Source of the DNA: an uncultured Caryophanales bacterium
GTDB taxonomy: Bacteria; Bacillota_I; Bacilli_A; Acholeplasmatales; Anaeroplasmataceae
Assembly (NCBI GenBank): GCA_946626535.1
Contig: CAMOUK010000007.1
Span: forward strand, 1-50,579
Reading direction: 5' to 3'
Length of the DNA stretch: 50,579 nt
The notes under the pieces were generated by a model. The model made no database searches. It was not told where the DNA came from and saw only the letters and a program-made list of their open reading frames with translations. Positions 8,453 to 16,582 of the stretch are shown here, in pieces. The translations under genes were made by a program, and so were the position numbers. The number at the start of each line of letters is the position of its first letter. Position 1 is the first letter of the stretch.

Positions 8453-9283
8453 TTAAATTGTATAATCATCTAACTTACATATTATTTTTTCGTTTTTAAA
8501 TTCATTATAAAATTCAACATAATAGCTTTCTAAATTTAAATCATCGCCATCATAATTTCCATATAAGCTATCTCCTACTATAGGATGTCCTATAGATGCT
8601 GAGTGTAATCTTATTTGATGTGTTCTTCCTGTTTCTAAAACAAATTCAACTAAAGAATTATTATTTATTTCCTTTAAAACCTTATAATGAGTAATTGCGG
8701 TTTGTCCATCATCAGAAATTATTCTTTTATGTGAATCGCCTTCTTTTTTTATTTTACATGTTATAGTTCCTTCTAATTTATTAAATTTACCTTCACATAA
8801 AGCTATATATTTCCTTTTAATTTTTTCATGAATAGGGGTTAGATAATTAGCCGCAAGTCTATTTTTAGCCACTACTAATAGTCCTGAGGTATTTTTATCT
8901 AATCTATTTAATATAGATATATCTAGGTTTTCATTTTTATTTTTTAAATAATATAAAATCTCTTGATATAGGCTAAATGGTTCTGCCTTAGTAGGAATAG
9001 TAAGTAGCTGTTTTCTTTTGTTAACAACTAAATAATTATCATCCTCATATCTAACATCTAGACTTGATTCATATAAAGGCCAATTAACATCTATATCTCT
9101 ATTATAATAGATAGTAATTAAATCACCTTTTTTAACCTCTTGCCATGTTTTAGTTTCTATATTATTAACTAAAATAGTCGCTTTATAATATTTTAAGCTC
9201 TTAAATAAGCGACGAGATAATTTATTATTTAGTTCATCCTTTAATAGGCCATCATTTAAAGCCAAAAATTCAAATCTATTCAT
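8453..9283 (-). CDS. RluA-family pseudouridine synthase with N-terminal S4-like region
   Basis: Second pseudouridine synthase in the window, 276 residues. Residues 1-62 resemble an S4 RNA-binding fold, and the catalytic motif is NRLDKNTSG with the nucleophile Asp129. GRTHQIRLHSASIGHPIVGD near residues 218-237 completes the family signature. Domain order matches RluD/RluC-type enzymes. No clear Shine-Dalgarno precedes the ATG at 9283, so translation may be leaderless or weak. First gene of the unit leading into DUF1538 and the P-II pair, with a 44-nt gap. RNA target unknown. Confidence 0.88.
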   Translation of the reverse strand: MNRFEFLALNDGLLKDELNNKLSRRLFKSLKYYKATILVNNIETKTWQEVKKGDLITIYYNRDIDVNWPLYESSLDVRYEDDNYLVVNKRKQLLTIPTKAEPFSLYQEILYYLKNKNENLDISILNRLDKNTSGLLVVAKNRLAANYLTPIHEKIKRKYIALCEGKFNKLEGTITCKIKKEGDSHKRIISDDGQTAITHYKVLKEINNNSLVEFVLETGRTHQIRLHSASIGHPIVGDSLYGNYDGDDLNLESYYVEFYNEFKNEKIICKLDDYTI

Positions 9284-9368
9284 AGTTATATTCTAGCATA
9301 ATCTAGCAAAAATAACTATTTTTAATAATTATTTTTTGATATAATAAATAAAAAAGGAGGATGTATAT

Positions 9369-10679
9369 ATGGCAGATATATTTAATGAAGCCCAAAGATG
9401 CTTAAAATGCAAAAAACCATTCTGTAAGGAAGGCTGTCCTATTAAGACAGATATACCTACAGTTATGCAGATGTTTTTAGATGGAAAAATGGATGAGGCA
9501 GGTGCTAAGCTTTTTGAAAATAATCCTCTTTCAGCAATATGTGCATTAATTTGTCCCCATGAAAAGAACTGTATGGGTCACTGTATATTAAATAGAAAGG
9601 GTGCGCCCATTAAATTCTTCGAGGTTGAAAATTATATTTCAACATTCTACTTAGAAAAGGCTAAATTCGAAAAGCCTACTCCAAATGGTCATTTAGTTGG
9701 TATTATAGGCGCAGGTCCTGCTGGTCTTACACTTGCGATAATTTTAGCTAAACGTGGATATGATGTTACAATTATTGATTCAAAGGATAAAATTGGTGGA
9801 GTATTAAGATATGGTATTCCAGAATTTAGATTACCAAAGTCTCTACTAGATAAGCTATTAAATAAGATGACTGAATTAGGTATTAAATTTAGACCTAATA
9901 CTCTTATTGGACCTACTATTACAATAGATGATATGTTTGCAGATGGGTATGATGCAATATTCATCGGTACAGGTGTATGGAAACCAAATAGACTTAGAAT
10001 TCCAGGCGAAACACTTGGTAATGTCCATTTCGCAATCGATTATTTAAAAAATCCTGATTCATATCAAAATCTAGGAGATCACGTAGTAATAATTGGTGCT
10101 GGCAATGTAGCTATGGATGCTGCAAGAACTATTTTAAGAAAATCTAATGCAAAAGTTGATATAATATTCTTTAGAGGTCGAGAAGAGGTTACTGCACTTG
10201 ATGAGGAAGTTAACTTAGCCTTAGTTGATGGTGTTAAATTTAATTATTATTTAAATACTACTCGAATTGAAAAAGATGGTATTATAGTTGAACCAGTTTT
10301 AAAAATAGAAAATGAAGATGGTACAGTTGATTATAAAAACGATAGTGAGCATGCTTATAAGATTCCATCTTCTTCTGTTATCATCGCAATTGGTCAAGGT
10401 GCTCAGGCAAATATCGTTAATAACACAAAACAAATTGATACAAATAAAAAAGGTCTTATTCAAGCATCTGAAACTGGTGCGACAACAAGACCTGGTGTAT
10501 ATGCTGCAGGTGATGTAGTATCAGGCGCTAAAACCGTTGTTCAAGCTGTTGCGGCAACAAAGGCTACAGCTGATGAAATTGATAATTACATTAGAGCTAA
10601 ATATAATGAACCTCTAATAGAAGTTTATCAGCCACGGCCTTCTGTTCCAAATCTAGTTAAAGATATTAAACAAAATTAA
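9369..10679 (+). CDS. GltD-like NAD(P)H-dependent Fe-S flavoprotein
   Basis: Relative of the glutamate synthase small subunit and related electron-transfer flavoproteins. N-terminal Fe-S domain with C11, C14, C19 and C23, then C58, C62, C68 and C72; FAD-binding GAGPAG at 114-119; NAD(P)-binding GAGNVA at 243-248; and a C-terminal AAGDVVSGAKTVVQA segment closing the FAD site. The 436-residue length fits a free-standing small subunit. A strong GGAGG precedes the ATG. No large-subunit gene (gltB) is adjacent, so it could serve another acceptor such as an Nfn-type or sulfide/ferredoxin system. Monocistronic, closed by a terminator. Confidence 0.85.
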   Translation: MADIFNEAQRCLKCKKPFCKEGCPIKTDIPTVMQMFLDGKMDEAGAKLFENNPLSAICALICPHEKNCMGHCILNRKGAPIKFFEVENYISTFYLEKAKFEKPTPNGHLVGIIGAGPAGLTLAIILAKRGYDVTIIDSKDKIGGVLRYGIPEFRLPKSLLDKLLNKMTELGIKFRPNTLIGPTITIDDMFADGYDAIFIGTGVWKPNRLRIPGETLGNVHFAIDYLKNPDSYQNLGDHVVIIGAGNVAMDAARTILRKSNAKVDIIFFRGREEVTALDEEVNLALVDGVKFNYYLNTTRIEKDGIIVEPVLKIENEDGTVDYKNDSEHAYKIPSSSVIIAIGQGAQANIVNNTKQIDTNKKGLIQASETGATTRPGVYAAGDVVSGAKTVVQAVAATKATADEIDNYIRAKYNEPLIEVYQPRPSVPNLVKDIKQN

Positions 10680-10699
10680 GGGTTTCTAAGCCCTTTTTT
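10680..10699 (+). terminator. Intrinsic terminator after the GltD-like gene
   Basis: Short GGGTTT/AAGCCC hairpin immediately past the stop, followed by six T. Confidence 0.7.
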
Positions 10700-10734
10700 G
10701 TTTTAATTGATTTCAAAAATTATTTTATGTTTAG

Positions 10735-10763
10735 TTGACATTTGTAAACTAATATGTTATTTT
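10735..10763 (+). promoter_or_regulatory. Promoter of the kinase/HTH pair with overlapping inverted repeat
   Basis: Perfect -35 TTGACA at 10735-10740, 17-nt spacer, -10 TATTTT at 10758-10763 preceded by TG (extended -10). An inverted repeat TTAGTT (10731-10736) / AACTAA (10747-10752) overlaps the -35 and spacer. It is a plausible operator for the HTH protein encoded downstream. Confidence 0.6.
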
Positions 10764-10780
10764 GTTTTTAGGTGATATTT

Positions 10781-11587
10781 ATGATAAAAATCGATAAATT
10801 AATAGATTTAAGATACTTAACTTGGTCTAAAACTAGACAATCATCTGGTACTGCAGGTTCTTATCTTAAAAGCTATTCTTTTGAAAATGGAAAAAAGGTA
10901 TATTATAAGCTTTCTTATTTTGATGATGTAGATAACAAATTTGGATATGAAGCATTTAATGAAATTATCGCGGGTAAGCTATTAACACTATTAGGCTATA
11001 AGCATCTAGAATATAATTTGTTATTTGCTAAGATTTTAATAAGGAATAAGGAATATGATACTTATCTTAATTCTTCATACGATTATAAGCTAATCAATGA
11101 AACAAAAATGTCTTTCGAGAATTTCTACGAATTATATAAGAATGATAACGAAGACATTATCACTTTTTGCAAAAGATATAATTTCATAGATGAAATCTAT
11201 CAAATGATTATAATTGATTATCTAATTGTAAATCGCGATAGACATGGTGCTAACATTGAAGTTTTATATGATAGCAAAACAAAAAAATATAGACTAGCCC
11301 CACTATTTGATCACGGACTATCTCTTCTTTCACCAGCCTATAAGGATGATGAAATAAAAAAATATAATATTAAAGAAAACAAAAAGGTTAATTCCTTCAT
11401 TGGAACTAGCTCATTAGAGGAAAATATCAAGATAGTACCCAAAAATACTTTCAAGGATATCAAAATAAATTTTGATGATTTGTTTAACGATATAACCACA
11501 AATGATAATAATTTCTATATGCAAAAGGCTAAGGAATTATTAATAAGGAGGTGGAATGAGCTTGAAGATATATTCAATAAGAAATAA
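10781..11587 (+). CDS. HipA/HipT-type serine-threonine kinase core (CtkA-like)
   Basis: Predicted protein kinase of 268 residues. The ATG at 10781 is chosen over an upstream GTG because AGGTGAT lies directly before it. Visible kinase elements: a Ser/Gly loop SSGTAGSYLK at 21-30, candidate ATP lysine K43, glutamates E57/E61 for the C-helix, catalytic loop NRDRHGAN with D153 and N158, and the metal-binding FDHG with D177. These are the HipA-type versions of the loops. The protein lacks the N-terminal sub-domain of full-length HipA, as HipT and CtkA do. The Ser/Thr residues of the loop are candidate autophosphorylation sites. It overlaps the next gene by 32 nt, suggesting a toxin-antitoxin or signalling pair. 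Target unknown. Confidence 0.8.
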   Translation: MIKIDKLIDLRYLTWSKTRQSSGTAGSYLKSYSFENGKKVYYKLSYFDDVDNKFGYEAFNEIIAGKLLTLLGYKHLEYNLLFAKILIRNKEYDTYLNSSYDYKLINETKMSFENFYELYKNDNEDIITFCKRYNFIDEIYQMIIIDYLIVNRDRHGANIEVLYDSKTKKYRLAPLFDHGLSLLSPAYKDDEIKKYNIKENKKVNSFIGTSSLEENIKIVPKNTFKDIKINFDDLFNDITTNDNNFYMQKAKELLIRRWNELEDIFNKK

Positions 11588-12296
11588 AGAAAAGATATAT
11601 GGTTATCTATTCATCTCAAATAATTATGAAGACTGTTATATAGAATTAGTTGAAGGCTTAGATGAATATCCTATATTCTTTAACGCCTTTGTTTTAAAAA
11701 ATAATTATATGATTAATTCATATTGGACAAGTAAATGGATAAATGAAAGAATCATTCCATATAGCAGACAAAATATAAATGATATTTTGAAGGAAAATAA
11801 AATTCCATATTATAATGAGTTATTAATGCTAATAGCATCTAAGGCTCATTCCTCTATGGATGATAATTATATAGTTCAAATATCATATGATAGAATTGAT
11901 GATAAAACTAAAGCTAGAATGAGTAAGCATATTGTAGACTTCATTTATTCAAAGAATAATAATGGCTTAATTGTATTTTTTAAAAATGGAGATACTAAAT
12001 TTTATAATGTAGAAAATAATGATGTTCCTTTTTTATCGCCATTTAATAACGAAATTATTTTTAATGTAAAAAAAAGATATTCTTATTTAGATTTATATGA
12101 TAATGGCATTGATATTCCACTATCATATAATGATTTAAAGGATTATATAAATAAAAATGTATTATCTTCTTCACAGGTTACTTCGGAATTTGGTTTTTCA
12201 AGGCAATATTTAAACAAACTAAAAAAAAATAATGATATAGAATCATTAGATAACAATTTATATTTAAGAGAAAACGTAGCTTCATATAACAAATAA
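11556..12296 (+). CDS. Partner of the HipA-type kinase with C-terminal helix-turn-helix
   Basis: I do not recognise the family. The 246-residue protein has an N-terminal alpha/beta part (about 1-105, with YGYLF and WINERIIPYSRQN), a middle part, and a C-terminal segment (about 190-235) reading SSSQVTSEFGFSRQYLNKLKK, which fits a helix-turn-helix. AGGAGGTG precedes the ATG, and the start lies within the kinase gene, so the two are translationally linked. By position it could be the antitoxin and autorepressor. One reading is a fusion of a HipS-like N-terminal unit with a HipB-like DNA-binding unit; that is inference from layout, not similarity I can demonstrate. Confidence 0.7.
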   Translation: MSLKIYSIRNKEKIYGYLFISNNYEDCYIELVEGLDEYPIFFNAFVLKNNYMINSYWTSKWINERIIPYSRQNINDILKENKIPYYNELLMLIASKAHSSMDDNYIVQISYDRIDDKTKARMSKHIVDFIYSKNNNGLIVFFKNGDTKFYNVENNDVPFLSPFNNEIIFNVKKRYSYLDLYDNGIDIPLSYNDLKDYINKNVLSSSQVTSEFGFSRQYLNKLKKNNDIESLDNNLYLRENVASYNK

Positions 12297-12322
12297 GGGA
12301 AACAAAAATTTTTGTTTCCCTT
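12295..12322. terminator. Bidirectional terminator between convergent genes
   Basis: Perfect 14+14 inverted repeat AAGGGAAACAAAAA/TTTTTGTTTCCCTT, U-rich on both strands, at the junction of the kinase-partner gene and the DUF5662 gene. Confidence 0.85.
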
Positions 12323-12865
12323 TTAATATGTAGCTTTTTTATGTCTATAATTTTTCTTTATAAGCTTAAATGTTTTTCTTTCACCATTTTCTACATAATA
12401 TTCAATTAATTTTTGCATCTCTTTTCTAGTATCTTCATGCATTGGAAGATAGCTAGATTCATTATTAAAATAATCTAAAACCATTTTCCTTTCAAAATTC
12501 TTTCTATTATAATTTTTAGATGCAGCAATTCTATCACATATACTTTCAGCTAAATACCTATCTGGCATTTTTACAGGCTCATATTGCTTAGTTTCTAAAT
12601 TGACATCTATCCAATATTCAACGTGATGCTTATTTCTTCCTTTATGGTGCATCCAAGCCTCACTATAGCCCTTAGTTTCTCTTTCCTTATGGTGTGGACT
12701 TTTAGTGCCTAAATAATTTTTAGCACCAAGCCAAAATTCAGTAAAGCCATATTTAGATAAATCATGAGCTAGACCTTGTCTATAAAGACCACATCTAAAG
12801 CAATACCACATTACCTTATGACGATGTCTAGTTATTGTTATAAAATGTTTTATTGGATGTATCAT
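12323..12865 (-). CDS. DUF5662-like protein
   Basis: A 180-residue cytoplasmic protein that I match by pattern to the DUF5662 group. Its N-terminal half has a cluster of potential metal-binding residues: an HDLSKYGFTEFW segment at about 34-45 and HHKGRNKHHVEYW at about 73-85. The His-Asp pair and multiple His recall HD-type hydrolase sites, but no enzyme activity is established that I know of. AGGAG precedes the ATG. Single gene between the bidirectional terminator and the PPDK terminator. Confidence 0.65.
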   Translation of the reverse strand: MIHPIKHFITITRHRHKVMWYCFRCGLYRQGLAHDLSKYGFTEFWLGAKNYLGTKSPHHKERETKGYSEAWMHHKGRNKHHVEYWIDVNLETKQYEPVKMPDRYLAESICDRIAASKNYNRKNFERKMVLDYFNNESSYLPMHEDTRKEMQKLIEYYVENGERKTFKLIKKNYRHKKATY

Positions 12866-12921
12866 AATAACTTCTCCTAAAGCATAAAATAGTATATATC
12901 ATTTATTTATTTTTTTCAATT

Positions 12922-12956
12922 TAAATAAAAAGTGCTAAGCTTTTAACTTAGCACTT
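12922..12956 (-). terminator. Intrinsic terminator after ppdK
   Basis: Ten-bp stem AAGTGCTAAG/CTTAGCACTT with a 7-nt loop and a T-run on the minus strand, just past the ppdK stop. Confidence 0.85.
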
Positions 12957-12962
12957 AGTTTT

Positions 12963-15596
12963 TTACTTTCTAGGATTTTTAATATTTGCTTGAGCAGCAG
13001 CTAGTCTAGCTACTGGAACTCTAAATGGTGAGCAAGATACATAATCTAAGCCAGCATTATGATAAAATTCGATAGATTTAGGTTCTCCACCTGTTTCACC
13101 ACAAACACCAACATGTAGGTTAGGTCTTGTAGATCTACCATCTCTAACACTCATCTTAACTAGCTTACCAACACCATTATAATCTAGTGTCTTAAATGGA
13201 TCTTCTTCTAAAATCTTATTTTCATAGTATGCAGGTAAGAATTTAGCTGCATCATCTCTAGAGAATCCAAATGTCATTTGAGTTAAATCGTTTGTACCAA
13301 AGCTGAAGAATTCTGCTTCCTTAGCAATTTCATCAGAAAGTAGGGCAGCTCTTGGAATTTCAATCATTGTACCAACATGGTAAGTTAATTTAACATTTGC
13401 TTCTTTAATTAGCTTATCAGCAGTTTTACAAATTAAGTTCTTAACAAACTTTAATTCCTTAACTTCAAGTACTAGTGGTACCATAATTTCTGGTTCAATT
13501 GTCTTACCAGTCTTATTTTGAACATTAATTGCAGCCTTAATGATAGCTGTTGTTTGCATTACACAAATTTCAGGATATGTAACAGCAAGTCTACAACCTC
13601 TATGACCCATCATAGGGTTAGCTTCATGAAGTTCAGCAATTCTATCCTTAACTTCATCAACAGTCTTATTTGTTGCTTTTGCTAATTCAACAATTAAAGA
13701 TTCTTCTTGAGGTAGGAATTCATGTAGTGGTGGGTCAAGTAAACGTACATTTACATTCATGCCATCCATGATTTCATATAAATCCTCAAAATCTTTTTGT
13801 TGCATTGGCTCAAGCTCATCTAAAGCTTTAATTCTTTCTTCTTGAGTATCAGCTAAAATCATCTTTCTCATTGAGAAGATTCTATCCTTATCGAAGAACA
13901 TATGCTCTGTTCTACATAGACCGATACCTTGAGCACCGAAAATCTTAGCTTGCTTAGCATCTCTTGGATTATCAGCATTAGTTCTAACCTTTAATGCTCT
14001 ATTTTCATCAACCCACTTCATTAATCTTCCAAAGTAGCCTGATGTTAAATCTGGTTCAACAGTCTTAATTTCACCTAAATATACATTACCAGTTGAACCA
14101 TCAATTGAGAATGTATCCTTATCAGTATAAACCTTACCATTGATAGTAACTGTTCTTGCTTCTTCATCAATAATAGCTTCTTGGCATCCACATACACAGC
14201 ACTTACCCATACCACGAGCAACTACTGCAGCATGTGATGTCATACCACCACGCATTGTTAAAATAGCTTGTGAAGCAACCATACCAACGATATCTTCTGG
14301 TGAGGTTTCAGCTCTAACTAAAACAACCTTTTCACCCTTTGCTTTTCTAGCTTCTGCCTCTTCAGCAGTAAATGCTAGCTTACCAGAGCCTGCACCAGGA
14401 CCTGCAGCTAAGCCTTTCGCAATTGGCTTTGCCTTTGCTAAATCATCCTTGTCAAAGCCAGGAAGTAATAGCTTATCAAATGAATAAGCATCAATTCTTA
14501 ATACTGCTTCCTTTTCATCGATTAAGCCTTCATCAACTAAATCACAAGCAATCTTTAAAGCTGCTTGAGGAGTTCTCTTACCATTTCTTGTTTGTAAGAA
14601 ATATAATTTACCTTCTTCAACAGTAAATTCCATATCTTGCATATCCTTATAATGGTTTTCCATTAATTTGATAGTTTTGATAAATTCATCGTAAACCTTT
14701 GGCATTCTCTTTTGTAATTCGTTGATGTCAAGAGGTGTTCTAATACCAGCAACAACGTCTTCACCTTGAGCATTTGGTAAGTATTCAGCTGATACAACCT
14801 TTTCACCTGTACCTGGGTTTCTAGAGAATGCTACACCAGTTCCTGATGTTTCACCCTTATTACCGAAAGCCATTGATTGAACGTTAACTGCAGTACCCCA
14901 AGAATATGGAATGTTATTCATCATTCTATATACGTTAGCTCTTGGGTTATCCCATGATCTAAATACAGCCTCAATTGCTGTTACTAATTGCTTATAAGGA
15001 TCAGTTGGGAATTCTTCATTAAATGTATTCTTATAATATTTTTTATATTTTTCAACTAATACCTTTAATTCATCAGCAGTAACTTCAGTATCTAGCTTAT
15101 ATCCTTTTTGCTTTTTAAGATCATCAAGCATCTTATCCATATTATCTCTTGGATGACCCTTAGCAATATTTGTAAACATTAAAATAAATCTTCTATAAGA
15201 ATCGTATGCGAATCTTTCATTATTAGTTTCCTTTGCTAAAACCTTAACAGTCTTATCATTTAAACCTAAATTTAAGATAGTATCCATCATACCAGGCATT
15301 GATACTCTAGCACCACTTCTTACTGATACAAGTAGTGGATTAGTATCTCCACCAAAATTCTTACCTGTTTTTGTTTCAACTTCCTTAATTGCTTTGTAAA
15401 CATCATCAATTAAATCAGTTGGTAATTTTTTATTGTTATCATAATAAAGACCACAAGCTTCAGTTGTGATAGTAAAGCCCTGAGGAATTGAAACACCGAT
15501 ATGAGTCATCTCTGCAAGACCTGCGCCCTTACCTCCAAGTAATTCTTTACCTAAACCATAAGCTTCTTCAAAATGATATACATATTTCTTCGCCAT
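12963..15596 (-). CDS. ppdK: Pyruvate, phosphate dikinase
   Basis: Interconverts pyruvate + ATP + Pi and phosphoenolpyruvate + AMP + PPi, in the cytoplasm. The 877-residue length is typical. The N-terminal nucleotide-binding part starts with LLGGKGAGLAEM at about 19-30. The phosphohistidine motif GGMTSHAAV puts the catalytic His at residue 455, the same number as in the Clostridium symbiosum enzyme. The PEP/pyruvate-binding TIM barrel ends with FSFGTNDLTQM and GVCGETGGEP (about 830-840). A GGAGG precedes the ATG. It lets glycolysis run with PPi and sits beside phosphoglycerate mutase, though each has its own terminator. Confidence 0.97.
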   Translation of the reverse strand: MAKKYVYHFEEAYGLGKELLGGKGAGLAEMTHIGVSIPQGFTITTEACGLYYDNNKKLPTDLIDDVYKAIKEVETKTGKNFGGDTNPLLVSVRSGARVSMPGMMDTILNLGLNDKTVKVLAKETNNERFAYDSYRRFILMFTNIAKGHPRDNMDKMLDDLKKQKGYKLDTEVTADELKVLVEKYKKYYKNTFNEEFPTDPYKQLVTAIEAVFRSWDNPRANVYRMMNNIPYSWGTAVNVQSMAFGNKGETSGTGVAFSRNPGTGEKVVSAEYLPNAQGEDVVAGIRTPLDINELQKRMPKVYDEFIKTIKLMENHYKDMQDMEFTVEEGKLYFLQTRNGKRTPQAALKIACDLVDEGLIDEKEAVLRIDAYSFDKLLLPGFDKDDLAKAKPIAKGLAAGPGAGSGKLAFTAEEAEARKAKGEKVVLVRAETSPEDIVGMVASQAILTMRGGMTSHAAVVARGMGKCCVCGCQEAIIDEEARTVTINGKVYTDKDTFSIDGSTGNVYLGEIKTVEPDLTSGYFGRLMKWVDENRALKVRTNADNPRDAKQAKIFGAQGIGLCRTEHMFFDKDRIFSMRKMILADTQEERIKALDELEPMQQKDFEDLYEIMDGMNVNVRLLDPPLHEFLPQEESLIVELAKATNKTVDEVKDRIAELHEANPMMGHRGCRLAVTYPEICVMQTTAIIKAAINVQNKTGKTIEPEIMVPLVLEVKELKFVKNLICKTADKLIKEANVKLTYHVGTMIEIPRAALLSDEIAKEAEFFSFGTNDLTQMTFGFSRDDAAKFLPAYYENKILEEDPFKTLDYNGVGKLVKMSVRDGRSTRPNLHVGVCGETGGEPKSIEFYHNAGLDYVSCSPFRVPVARLAAAQANIKNPRK

Positions 15597-15623
15597 AGTT
15601 ATACTCCTCCATATTCACTTTGT

Positions 15624-15656
15624 TTATAGTATTTTCTAAAAAAAATTATACTATAA
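15624..15656 (-). repeat. Inverted repeat in the ppdK promoter
   Basis: Perfect 9-bp arms TTATAGTAT (15624-15632) and ATACTATAA (15648-15656), with the distal arm overlapping the -10 box of ppdK. It could be an operator; the 15-nt A/T spacer also allows an mRNA hairpin near the 5' end. Confidence 0.55.
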
Positions 15657-15673
15657 AATATCACTCAAAACAA
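15645..15673 (-). promoter_or_regulatory. Promoter of ppdK
   Basis: Minus strand: -35 TTGTTT (15668-15673), 17-nt spacer, -10 TATAAT (15645-15650). The initiation site would lie about 40 nt before the start codon. Confidence 0.6.
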
Positions 15674-15706
15674 GAAAAAAAGCATAATCTAAACTGATTA
15701 TGCTTT
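15673..15706 (-). terminator. Intrinsic terminator after gpmA
   Basis: Eleven-bp stem AAAGCATAATC/GATTATGCTTT with a 6-nt loop and seven T on the minus strand. Confidence 0.85.
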
Positions 15707-15714
15707 AGATTTTG

Positions 15715-16467
15715 TTACTTCTTTGCGTTTGCTTGATTTGCTACCTTATTCATTTTTGCAGCAATTTCATCTTGATTACCTAAATATCTCTTTGAAACTA
15801 CCTTATAATTGTCATCAAGCTCATATACTAGAGGTACTCCAGTAGGGATATTTAAAGCAACGATATCTTCATCAGAAATGTTGTCTAAATACTTAACTAA
15901 AGCACGAAGTGAATTACCGTGTGCAGCGATAATAACCTTCTTATCATGGTCAAGTAAAGGCTTAATTTGTTCATTGAAGAAAGGAACTACTCTTTGAACT
16001 GTAATCTCTAAGCTTTCAGTTAAAGGTAAATTCTTCTTATCAATGTTCTTATATGCTTCTTGTAAAGCTGGATTTCTCTTGTCATCCTCTGAAAGTGCAG
16101 GTGGACATACATTGTAGCTTCTTCTCCATAGCTTAACTTGTGCTTCACCATACTTTTCAGCAGTTTCAGCCTTATTTAGACCTTGTAAAGCGCCATAGTG
16201 ACGTTCATTTAGTCTATAATCTTTATATACTGGAAGGTATTCACAATCCATTTGTTCAAGAATATTATTTAATGTATGAATAGCTCTCTTTAAAAATGAA
16301 GTATAACATACATCGAACTTAAATCCTTCCTCTTTTAATAACTTACCAGCAGTTTTTGCTTCTTGTACACCAACTTCAGATAGATCAACGTCTGTCCAGC
16401 CAGTGAATAAATTTTCTTTGTTCCAAACACTTTCACCGTGTCTTACTAATACTAATGTTTTATTCAT
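15715..16467 (-). CDS. gpmA: 2,3-bisphosphoglycerate-dependent phosphoglycerate mutase
   Basis: Interconverts 3- and 2-phosphoglycerate in glycolysis. The 250-residue length and N-terminal [18 protein letters not shown] (phosphohistidine His10) identify the cofactor-dependent enzyme. The second active-site histidine lies in [16 protein letters not shown] near residue 184, and [13 protein letters not shown] near 87-99 is also characteristic. The C-terminal Lys-rich tail is usual for this family. Good GGAGG before the ATG. Upstream of ppdK on the same strand but separately terminated. Confidence 0.96.
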   Translation of the reverse strand: MNKTLVLVRHGESVWNKENLFTGWTDVDLSEVGVQEAKTAGKLLKEEGFKFDVCYTSFLKRAIHTLNNILEQMDCEYLPVYKDYRLNERHYGALQGLNKAETAEKYGEAQVKLWRRSYNVCPPALSEDDKRNPALQEAYKNIDKKNLPLTESLEITVQRVVPFFNEQIKPLLDHDKKVIIAAHGNSLRALVKYLDNISDEDIVALNIPTGVPLVYELDDNYKVVSKRYLGNQDEIAAKMNKVANQANAKK

Positions 16468-16488
16468 AAAATAAATCCTCCAACTAAT

Positions 16489-16516
16489 ATTTTATTACAA
16501 TATTTTATAAATTCAA
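16489..16516 (-). promoter_or_regulatory. Promoter of gpmA
   Basis: Minus strand: -35 TTGAAT (16511-16516), 16-nt spacer, -10 TAAAAT (16489-16494), upstream of the GGAGG of gpmA. Confidence 0.55.
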
Positions 16517-16582
16517 GAAAAATGAACTTTTAATTATATAATTAAAGTGATAAAATAGATTAAAAATTGGAGGAATTTGCCT

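Noticed and set aside
9689..9964. Minus-strand ORF inside the GltD-like gene
   Set aside because: Antisense shadow of the FAD-binding region; no start signals.
10735..12296. Mobile-element origin of the kinase cassette
   Set aside because: No flanking repeats, integrase or tRNA target, and base composition matches the neighbours; transfer cannot be supported from sequence alone.
14140..14626. Plus-strand ORFs antisense to ppdK
   Set aside because: Mirror frames of a strongly conserved gene; no promoter or ribosome site and no recognisable protein features.
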